From positions 1 to 5,922 of the forward strand of contig JAGGUU010000032.1 of assembly GCA_021158305.1 (NCBI GenBank): 5,922 bases of DNA. Reading direction: 5' to 3'. The notes beneath the pieces were generated by a model. The model made no database searches. It was not told the DNA's origin and worked only from the letters and a program-made list of their open reading frames with translations. Below, piece by piece: positions 1 to 4,579 of this stretch; positions within the stretch are counted from its first letter, which is position 1; every line of letters begins with the position of its first letter. This DNA comes from Candidatus Bathyarchaeota archaeon (GTDB lineage: Archaea; Thermoproteota; Bathyarchaeia; Bathyarchaeales; DTEX01). A program made the translations under genes and the position numbers.

Positions 1-643
1 CATGGTATGTTAGTAGCGCAGGCAATGAACATAACGGTATAATATACGCTAGGTCTCCAAGGTCAATCCATAATTGAGAGTATGCTATGAAACCCAAAAT
101 CAATGGTATATAGCTCGTCATCGTTATCGCCTTAGTCCTGCCAGATACTATGACTCCCAGCGCGATCATATAAGCGAACCAGTATAATGCCACGCCGCCT
201 ATCACTAGGTCAATTATTACTCCCAGAGGATTCTCGGGTAAGGCTACAATCCTCCATTTAGCATATGAGAAGCCTATGACGGACATGAATATTGTTAAGG
301 CGAAGATCAGTATTGCGAATAAGCTTCCAAGGAAGTCTTCAATCATAAACCTTAATGCGCTGACCTTGGTGAACTTCGTTATGTACCTTGCAACCCTCGA
401 CATATAGAAGAGACTATACGATAAACCAATAGCTACTGAGGACATTGAAAATAGCCCTAGAAAACTGTATGCTAATGTTACATTAGCCTTAACAACGTAG
501 ATTTTCCAAGCCGTCTCCCCCGGTACCGAACTGAAAACAAAGATCCACATTAAAACCCAAAACTCTATGAAGCCTATGCCCCAGCCTAAAAGCTCAGGAT
601 TTGTCAGCATATCCTTAATCTTAAGCCTAAGATACAAGGTCAT
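1..643 (-). CDS. ABC-2-type transporter permease, C-terminus cut by window edge
   Basis: Reading leftward from ATG 643-641 the frame is open for 214 codons to the window edge, so only the N-terminal part is seen. It starts MTLYLRLKIKDMLTNPELLG. Hydrophobic helices can be picked out at about residues 20-42, 66-92, 118-140, 158-182 and 190-208, with short basic loops between them. This matches the usual six-helix ABC-2 permease (typically about 230-270 aa). The ATG overlaps the TGA of the upstream ATPase gene (ATGA), which suggests translational coupling and a two-gene exporter operon. The protein would sit in the cytoplasmic membrane and form the pore driven by that ATPase. The substrate cannot be told. 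The class is inferred from topology and context, not from a signature motif; a non-transporter membrane protein is possible but unlikely beside an ATPase. Confidence 0.85.
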   Translation of the reverse strand, partial: MTLYLRLKIKDMLTNPELLGWGIGFIEFWVLMWIFVFSSVPGETAWKIYVVKANVTLAYSFLGLFSMSSVAIGLSYSLFYMSRVARYITKFTKVSALRFMIEDFLGSLFAILIFALTIFMSVIGFSYAKWRIVALPENPLGVIIDLVIGGVALYWFAYMIALGVIVSGRTKAITMTSYIPLILGFIAYSQLWIDLGDLAYIIPLCSLPALLTYH

Positions 644-1449
644 ATATTCTCAGTCTCCCCTAATGAAAGCTCATAGATTCTATCCAGCGTTATAAGCCTT
701 GATAATGGCTCCCCAACCTCCCCCCTTATTAGACTATAGGTTTTACCTGAGACGGTAAACCTTAACATGGCATCTGGCATATCACCAACTACCAGACTTG
801 CCCTAACCAGTTCCCCAGCACATAAGGAGCCGTAAATTCTGCCTTCAAACATTAAATGTGCACTCCAATCTTTCAAGGCTGAGAGAAGCCAAGTTTCATG
901 AGTATTCAAAAGTAATACGCCCTTATACTCCCTGAAATACTCGATCAGCTTACCCTTTCTGGCGGGATCAAGCTGCTCAAAAGGTTCATCGAGGAGGACA
1001 TGTCTGGCATTAGAGAATAAAGCTATCACGGTTGAGAATGCTTTTTGCTGGCCGGCGGAGAGCTCCCATGGCTTCCTCTTTCTTAAAAGGTCGATGTTTA
1101 ATCCTAAATCCTCAAGCATCTTTAGGGCTAGATCCACGTCTCCATCGGTTAGATCCATAAATAGACGTAGATGATCATAGGCACTGAGGTGGAAAACGCT
1201 GTAGACCTCGCTTAAGTTTATGGCTAATACGCCGGGTTTACTGTAAATCTTATCTAGATCCACGCCATCGATAAGTATTCTGCCAGAAGATATGGGCGTT
1301 AATCCCGTAATAGCCCTAAAGAGCGTTGTCTTGCCTGAACCGTTTGGCCCTAGGATTAAATGTTTACCCTCAAACTTTGCATGAACACCTTTGATAATAG
1401 GTTCTTGGCGCCGCCCATACTTGACATGAAGGTTTACAAGCTCTATCAT
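640..1449 (-). CDS. ABC transporter ATP-binding protein
   Basis: This is the nucleotide-binding subunit of an ABC exporter and supplies ATP energy to the permease encoded next to it. Numbering from a possible GTG start at 1488, it has Walker A GPNGSGKT (47-54), signature LSAGQ (143-147), Walker B HVLLDEP (163-169, catalytic Glu168), D-loop EQLD (171-174) and switch His197 in LNTHE. The Q-loop region (about 86-95, VLAINLSE) has no glutamine at the expected place, which is unusual. I prefer ATG 1449-1447, because homologues normally begin near the MIELVNLHVKYG strand and a GGGTG lies upstream; the GTG at 1488 would add 13 residues of little character. The roughly 50 residues at the C-terminus form a non-catalytic accessory tail. 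The gene ends in an ATGA overlap with the permease gene. Confidence 0.95.
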   Translation of the reverse strand: MIELVNLHVKYGRRQEPIIKGVHAKFEGKHLILGPNGSGKTTLFRAITGLTPISSGRILIDGVDLDKIYSKPGVLAINLSEVYSVFHLSAYDHLRLFMDLTDGDVDLALKMLEDLGLNIDLLRKRKPWELSAGQQKAFSTVIALFSNARHVLLDEPFEQLDPARKGKLIEYFREYKGVLLLNTHETWLLSALKDWSAHLMFEGRIYGSLCAGELVRASLVVGDMPDAMLRFTVSGKTYSLIRGEVGEPLSRLITLDRIYELSLGETENI

Positions 1450-1505
1450 AAACTCGATACACCCTAATGCGGCATTGATCGATCTCACTAAAACTAGAGG
1501 AGCTT

Positions 1506-1550
1506 ATGAAAAAAGTTTTTCTTATGGTGCATGCTGTATTTGATACCTGA
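1506..1550 (+). other. Short upstream ORF with strong Shine-Dalgarno overlapping the next start
   Basis: A GAGGAG motif (1497-1502) lies 3 nt before ATG 1506, which opens a 14-codon frame reading MKKVFLMVHAVFDT and ending at TGA 1548-1550. This overlaps the ATG (1531) of the C39-like gene in another frame, and that ATG has no comparable ribosome site. It may be a leader peptide coupled to the main gene by re-initiation, or the main gene's true 5' end disrupted by a one-base change in the A6/T5 runs at 1509-1520. It may also be chance. The sequence alone does not decide. Confidence 0.3.
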
Positions 1551-2727
1551 TGAGATCTTGAGGGCTGGGGAGAACATCATCAACTTAGCGTTAATCTTAA
1601 TCATAGTATTGGGCACGGCAGGCTATGTGTTGCATCTACCGGAGGTTAAGTTTGAGAAGGTAAATTTGAGGCTGAAATTCCAATATGATTACGTACTTGA
1701 AGCATACAAGCCAAAGTGGCTCTGTAGTGGAGACGTAGGATCTTATCCTTCAAGCCACTTTATAGATGATGTTCCATGGATAAGCAGTAACAAATCGTAT
1801 TGTGCGGCGAGATGTCTACAAATGATTGCCTACAAGTATGGAATTAAAGAGCCGATTGAATACTTCAACTTTATAATGGGATTCACCTATGGAGCATACC
1901 TCGGAACATTCAACAAGAGAGTATACATGATACCTGGAGGAGACCCATTTGCAGGATACGTTAATGCATCAAAAATTTTAAACTTCAAATACAACCTTCT
2001 AATCACGAGTGATAAGAAATTATTTGTCGATGCTTGCCGCTACTTCACATCCAAGGATATACCCGTAATACTACCCGTTAACATGTCCCGACTGTATAAT
2101 CTGAGTTTCTTTGCGCCGCACTTTGAACTGCTAATAGGCTATGAAGGGGATGAATTCTACCTTTATGAGCCCGTCCAGTCAAAATGTATCTTCGAATTTG
2201 GAAAGAGAGGATATGGATTTCCAGTGGACCTTGTAGTTAAGGCTGTTGAGGATATGTCGGCAGCATATAACTTTCCATGGAAGTATTCCCTAATATACTT
2301 CGTTAAGATTGGAGAGCCCTCTAAGGATTTGAGGAAGCTCCTAGCCGTGAATGGCAAGTTGCAGATTGGATGGAATTTTACGTTGGGTAGTTCCAGAATA
2401 TACTTTGGCTCCAACGCCTTCAAAGTATTAGCGAACTACATTAGCAAGGGCGATGTGAGAATCGATGACGTGATCTGGTCTATAATGCTAGCATATATTT
2501 CTAGAGCCGATAATGCGAAATTCCTTAAGGAAAGATTTCCGGATGATAAGCTGATATCGGAGGCAGCCGACTATCTCACCAAGGCAGCTAAGATATACAA
2601 GAAGATAATAGATCTCGCAAAGGATGATGTCTCGCCGGAGGATAAGAGTGAGATAGTATCACTCCTGAAAGAAGCGTCAGTTTATGAGAGAAGAGCCGGA
2701 ATACTAATGTTGAAGGCTGGAAGCTGA
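1531..2727 (+). CDS. Membrane-anchored C39/BtrH-like cysteine-fold protein
   Basis: This 398-aa protein has one hydrophobic segment (about 17-34) followed by a papain-like domain. The domain shows a candidate catalytic Cys91 in SYCAARCLQMIAYKYG, a glycine-rich stretch (117-142, with GFTYGAYLG and PGGDPFAGY), and His197 in PHFELLIGYEGDEFYLYEP with Glu213 as a possible third residue. The H-x5-GY-x-hydrophobic-EP pattern is that of peptidase C39-like and BtrH N-terminal domains. The all-helical C-terminus (about 295-395), with a late YERRAGILML stretch, resembles the DUF4872 domain that follows BtrH_N. Known members include C39 leader peptidases and the BtrH acyltransferase, so protease and acyl-transfer roles are both open. 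It is divergent from an ABC exporter operon, which is suggestive since C39 domains often serve exporters. ATG 1531 is the first start after an in-frame TGA at 1507-1509; no clear ribosome site precedes it. The family call is by eye. Confidence 0.85.
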   Translation: MLYLIPDEILRAGENIINLALILIIVLGTAGYVLHLPEVKFEKVNLRLKFQYDYVLEAYKPKWLCSGDVGSYPSSHFIDDVPWISSNKSYCAARCLQMIAYKYGIKEPIEYFNFIMGFTYGAYLGTFNKRVYMIPGGDPFAGYVNASKILNFKYNLLITSDKKLFVDACRYFTSKDIPVILPVNMSRLYNLSFFAPHFELLIGYEGDEFYLYEPVQSKCIFEFGKRGYGFPVDLVVKAVEDMSAAYNFPWKYSLIYFVKIGEPSKDLRKLLAVNGKLQIGWNFTLGSSRIYFGSNAFKVLANYISKGDVRIDDVIWSIMLAYISRADNAKFLKERFPDDKLISEAADYLTKAAKIYKKIIDLAKDDVSPEDKSEIVSLLKEASVYERRAGILMLKAGS

Positions 2728-2798
2728 AGGAGCCTCGTACAGGATGATGAGCTTCAATACTTAAAGGGTTTTCGAAGCATGGATCAAGATATGGTCCG

Positions 2799-2808
2799 GG
2801 GTTAACCC
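2799..2808. repeat. 10-bp perfect palindrome GGGTTAACCC
   Basis: GGGTTAACCC lies in the 156-nt gap between the C39-like gene and the tRNA. It is a perfect palindrome but short, with no promoter next to it. It may be a regulator site or chance. Nothing else is evident in 2728-2865. Confidence 0.3.
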
Positions 2809-2863
2809 GCAACCTTTAATAGAGTGATCAGATGGAGAAACGAGGCTTAAAACGAGCTTCTTT

Positions 2864-3235
2864 TCAAAAACAATTCAAAGATTTGGTGGGGTCGCCCGGA
2901 TTTGAACCGGGGTCCCGAGAGCCCAAGTCTCGGAGCCTAGACCAAGCTAGCCGACGACCCCTCAGCACTTCTTCATTATTTTCAGAAATAAAGCTCGATT
3001 CAAAGTTATTTAAATTTTGCAAATTTTGTGTATAGTGTTGTGTATTGTTGTGTATAGTTCTCTTGTACTCAATCGGCAAGGAGTCGTATCTTCCTAGATA
3101 GCACCATTCGATTTTACCTGTGCTCTTGACGTAATGCTGAACATAATAGTATTCATAAGTTGTTCCATGACTCTTCGTTTTCTTAGCTGTCAAGTTTCCA
3201 ACCCTCCCACATTTTATGCATTTAACTCTAGGCAA
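2864..3235 (-). CDS. Small zinc-ribbon-like protein, frame open through the tRNA gene
   Basis: The 123-codon frame starts at TTG 3235-3233, supported by an AGGTGG ribosome site (3242-3247) and a TATA box at the right distance. Residues 1-60 look like a real domain: Cys6 and Cys9 (CIKC), His34 and Cys45 could bind zinc, with the aromatic core EYYYVQHYV and WCYLGRY. I have an impression of similar short archaeal proteins, function unknown. Residues 59-74 are rich in N/Q/T/H (HNNTQHYTQN) because the DNA there is made of repeats. No stop occurs before the tRNA: residues 92-117 are encoded by the tRNA itself, and the TGA is at 2864-2866. The native C-terminus is therefore either this unusual tail or a lost stop. 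It may be a DNA-binding accessory or mobile-element protein; that is inference. Confidence 0.6.
   Translation of the reverse strand: MPRVKCIKCGRVGNLTAKKTKSHGTTYEYYYVQHYVKSTGKIEWCYLGRYDSLPIEYKRTIHNNTQHYTQNLQNLNNFESSFISENNEEVLRGRRLAWSRLRDLGSRDPGSNPGDPTKSLNCF
2866..2870 (-). terminator. Oligo-T terminator of tRNA-Pro
   Basis: On the minus strand TTGTTTTTG begins shortly after the tRNA CCA end, with a five-T run 14 nt downstream. Archaeal RNA polymerase terminates on such T runs without needing a hairpin, so this is a plausible 3' end for the tRNA transcript. Confidence 0.5.
2884..2961 (-). tRNA. tRNA-Pro (anticodon UGG), CCA encoded
   Basis: The minus strand from 2961 folds as a full cloverleaf. 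The acceptor stem GGGGTCG pairs with CGACCCC. The D-stem GGCT/GGCT includes two G-U pairs. The anticodon stem CGAGA/TCTCG encloses loop CTTGGGC with anticodon TGG. The T-arm is CCCGG-TTCAAAT-CCGGG, with a 4-nt variable loop. Discriminator A73 is at 2887 and the CCA end is encoded at 2884-2886. No intron is present. It decodes CCN proline codons. Position 9 is C, where a purine is usual. The 3' half of a tRNA is a common integrase attachment site, but I see no second copy of its 3' end in the window. The gene lies where composition changes from the compact left half to the AT-rich right half. Confidence 0.97.
2986..2993 (-). promoter_or_regulatory. Candidate TATA box for tRNA-Pro
   Basis: CTTTATTT on the minus strand is centred about 27 nt upstream of the tRNA 5' end, the spacing at which archaeal initiation would give a very short leader. 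A second candidate, TTTAAATA (3007-3014), is the stronger match but would give a leader of about 22 nt. Both lie inside the open frame of the zinc-ribbon-like gene. Confidence 0.4.
3026..3058. repeat. Three tandem TTGTGTATAGT-type repeats
   Basis: TTGTGTATAGT occurs exactly at 3026-3036 and 3048-3058, with a variant TTGTGTATTGT at 3038-3048. A further exact copy lies at 3249-3259. On the minus strand they encode the IHNNTQHYTQN part of the zinc-ribbon-like protein, so a coding origin cannot be excluded. They also lie 65-97 nt upstream of the tRNA. Confidence 0.75.
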
Positions 3236-3248
3236 TTCGTTCCACCTG

Positions 3249-3259
3249 TTGTGTATAGT
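3249..3259. promoter_or_regulatory. Fourth repeat copy at the zinc-ribbon gene's transcription start
   Basis: An exact third copy of TTGTGTATAGT is non-coding and sits just upstream of the AGGTGG ribosome site, where transcription from the TATA box at 3274-3281 should begin. That is an operator-like position. Together with the copies at 3026-3058 it brackets the gene, so autoregulation by the encoded protein is possible but not shown. Confidence 0.4.
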
Positions 3260-3273
3260 GGGGGCTGAAAGCG

Positions 3274-3281
3274 CTATATAA
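3274..3281 (-). promoter_or_regulatory. TATA box of the zinc-ribbon-like gene
   Basis: Minus-strand TTATATAG within TTCTTATATAGCGC is a good archaeal TATA element. Counting about 25 nt downstream puts the start near 3252, leaving a leader of about 17 nt that contains the AGGTGG site before TTG 3235. Confidence 0.6.
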
Positions 3282-3320
3282 GAATTGTCTATCGAATCGA
3301 AAGAGTAGAATCCGAGGTCA

Positions 3321-3350
3321 GGATATGAACATATAGATATTCATATCCTC
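3321..3350. repeat. Perfect inverted repeat, 10-bp arms, 10-nt spacer
   Basis: AGGATATGAA (3321-3330) and TTCATATCCT (3341-3350) are exact reverse complements around an AT-rich spacer. The element lies 40-70 bp upstream of the zinc-ribbon gene's TATA box, in otherwise empty sequence. It could be a dimeric regulator site or a hairpin. No coding function is seen in 3282-3438. Confidence 0.65.
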
Positions 3351-3428
3351 AGTTCTAATTCCACCCTTTACAGTTTTACACACCTACACATGTAAGAAAG
3401 ATTCGCTTTCACTTAATCCCCTGTTGTA

Positions 3429-3462
3429 AACGTATTAATCAAGAGTGGTAATTTAATACGTT
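3429..3462. repeat. Perfect inverted repeat, 10-bp arms, 14-nt spacer
   Basis: AACGTATTAA (3429-3438) and TTAATACGTT (3453-3462) are exact reverse complements. The element lies at the 3' end of the minus-strand AbrB-like unit and overlaps the stop of the small ORF there. It may be a binding site, a transcript-end hairpin or an element end. No strong T run follows on either strand. Confidence 0.6.
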
Positions 3463-3576
3463 AATCTCGATGTATGACAAAAACCAAGAATCAAGAAAAG
3501 GAACAGATTCTCGCAAACAAAATTTTGAAATTTTAAGTAGCGATTCTTCAATGACGAAAATTAACTGCTTGTTCAT
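3439..3576 (-). CDS. Possible 45-aa ORF coupled to the AbrB-like gene
   Basis: ATG 3576-3574 overlaps the TGA of the AbrB-like gene (ATGA) and opens 45 codons, starting MNKQLIFVIEESLLKISKFC and ending at TGA 3439-3441 inside an inverted repeat. The ATGA junction is typical of an archaeal antitoxin-toxin or operon pair. I do not recognise the protein, it is short, and an open frame this long can arise by chance in AT-rich DNA. It could also be the remnant of a longer partner gene. Confidence 0.25.
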   Translation of the reverse strand: MNKQLIFVIEESLLKISKFCLRESVPFLDSWFLSYIEINVLNYHS

Positions 3577-3737
3577 ATTGGTCTTATTTCGCCTTTCTTT
3601 AGAATTATGTCTCCTTTCTCGTTCTCGATGTAAATCACGATGTCTCCAATCTTTATGTCTAACTTCTTTTGGGCTTCTCTAATGAGCGTTATCCGATAAT
3701 TTGCTTGAACCTTACTGCTACCTAGCACCTTCCTCAA
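3573..3737 (-). CDS. AbrB/SpoVT-like small DNA-binding protein
   Basis: This 54-codon frame from TTG 3737-3735 reads MRKVLGSSKVQANYRITL, then IREAQKKLDIKIGDIVIYIE, and ends in KGDIILKKGEIRPI before TGA 3573-3575. The plan (strand with SKV-x3-NYRITL, helix REAQKKLDIKIGD, then IVIYIE and ILKK strands) is the swapped-hairpin AbrB fold used by archaeal transcription factors and VapB-type antitoxins, normally about 45-90 aa. Asn-Tyr-Arg-Ile-Thr-Leu replaces the common NYQITIP, so the usual proline is lost. A GTG at 3728 is an alternative start; TTG gives the usual residues before KVLGSSKV and has AGGG 8 nt upstream. It probably acts as a dimeric regulator of its own or the divergent promoter. The spot where a toxin gene would follow holds only a 45-aa ORF. 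Confidence 0.75.
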   Translation of the reverse strand: MRKVLGSSKVQANYRITLIREAQKKLDIKIGDIVIYIENEKGDIILKKGEIRPI

Positions 3738-3811
3738 TAGAGCGACCCTTTCATTAGATACTATGCGTTTGGTAAATAATACTATGTGGTATTGTGGTAG
3801 AATGGCATTTT

Positions 3812-3823
3812 TATATTTAAATA
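3812..3823. promoter_or_regulatory. Near-symmetric TATA element between divergent genes
   Basis: TATATTTAAATA reads as a good TATA box on both strands. On the plus strand it would start transcription near 3843-3845, about 10 nt before ATG 3854. On the minus strand it would start near 3790, some 50 nt before the AbrB-like gene. One element may therefore serve both directions, with the AbrB-like protein a natural candidate regulator. Confidence 0.55.
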
Positions 3824-3853
3824 AGTAATATTTTTAGATTCAGAGGGAGTTAA

Positions 3854-4579
3854 ATGTACGGTAAAAAATTATTTCTTTCTATAATCGTCGCTCTTCTTAT
3901 TGGAAGCATAATGATTGTAGCAGCTCCACAGGTTGAGAAGACAAGGGAAGTCGAAAGGACCAGAGAAGTCGAAAAAATGATAGAAAAATCAACAAAGGCC
4001 TATGGTGTTTTTGGTGAACAATGGGTATCTGCGAATACAGTAGGATATACTATAGTTCACGTTCACGCGTCAAAAAATAGTTGCTACATTAAAGGTTACA
4101 TAAAGGTTCTAACAGATGAAGATAAGCTCTATGCTTTCGAAATATTAAATGTGGAAAACTTTGACCTAAGAAAGCATGGTAGACCTTACAAAGCAGAGTT
4201 TACAAAAAAGGAAATCACAGAGCTTAATTACACCTGGTATCCCAGCAGGAAAAAAGATGAATTGTATTACTTCTGTCTATCAAATGTGCTTCCCTGGGAT
4301 GTTAAAATATATTGGGAAGCGTGGGAATGCTGGAAAGAACCAGAAACAGTTAAAGAAACATACACTACTACTGAGGTATATTACGAACAAGCACAACCAT
4401 ATGCTGGCATAGGGGCACTACTTATTCTATACGCCTTCTTCATGTTTCCAATATGGGCAATAATGAGATGGAGGCATCGTAAATTCATTAAATCCCAGAA
4501 CGCTTATTCCAAAGCATTATTTCTAATAATTTGGGGTGATTTAAATGATAAAAAATTATCTGTGCTCGGAATCCCTTGA
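3854..4579 (+). CDS. Membrane-anchored protein with GOLD-like beta domain
   Basis: This 241-aa protein starts at ATG 3854 with GGGAG (3845-3849) in front. It has an N-terminal signal/anchor helix (about 5-24), a charged segment with repeated REVE (residues 28-46, probably coiled coil), a beta-rich domain (about 55-162), a C-terminal transmembrane helix (about 183-204) and a basic cytoplasmic tail (RWRHRK). The beta domain carries YAFEILNVENFDLRKHGRPY and ELYYFCLSN, a pattern I associate with GOLD/emp24-like beta-sandwich domains of prokaryotic membrane proteins; this is by eye. Cys77, Cys141 and Cys159 could form a disulfide outside the cell. The last 12 codons overlap the next gene in another frame, so the two are co-translated and probably work together. 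No enzyme motif is visible; an adhesive, binding or scaffold role is inference. Confidence 0.85.
   Translation: MYGKKLFLSIIVALLIGSIMIVAAPQVEKTREVERTREVEKMIEKSTKAYGVFGEQWVSANTVGYTIVHVHASKNSCYIKGYIKVLTDEDKLYAFEILNVENFDLRKHGRPYKAEFTKKEITELNYTWYPSRKKDELYYFCLSNVLPWDVKIYWEAWECWKEPETVKETYTTTEVYYEQAQPYAGIGALLILYAFFMFPIWAIMRWRHRKFIKSQNAYSKALFLIIWGDLNDKKLSVLGIP
4534..4540 (+). promoter_or_regulatory. Strong Shine-Dalgarno GGGTGAT inside the upstream gene
   Basis: GGGTGAT (4534-4540) ends 4 nt before ATG 4545 and matches the archaeal 16S 3' end well. It fixes the start of the PH-SHOCT gene although that start lies inside the preceding coding sequence. Confidence 0.75.

Noticed and set aside
2163..2423. 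Minus-strand 86-aa ORF
   Set aside because: It lies wholly inside the C39-like gene on the opposite strand and has no ribosome site or recognisable domain.
2588..2812. Minus-strand 74-aa ORF
   Set aside because: It is mostly antisense to the 3' end of the C39-like gene, low in protein character.
2884..2925. Attachment-site duplication of the tRNA 3' half
   Set aside because: No second copy of the tRNA 3' sequence and no integrase gene occur in the window.
2832..3035. Plus-strand 67-aa ORF starting MEKRGLKRASF
   Set aside because: Its core (VGSPGFEPGSREPKS) is the reverse strand of the tRNA-Pro gene, a classic spurious ORF.
3026..3058. CRISPR-like array
   Set aside because: The repeats are 11 nt with no or one-base spacing, far from the repeat-spacer pattern of CRISPR.
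3396..3410. Small hairpin GAAAG-ATTCG-CTTTC
   Set aside because: The five-base-pair stem is too short to separate from chance in this sequence.
3470..3682. Plus-strand 70-aa ORF starting MYDKNQESRK
   Set aside because: Its second half (rich in Leu, Ser, Cys and Arg) is the antisense of the AbrB-like gene, and there is no ribosome site before its ATG.
4176..4412. Plus-strand 78-aa ORF inside the GOLD-like gene
   Set aside because: It is an out-of-frame shadow of a gene with clear membrane segments and domain pattern.
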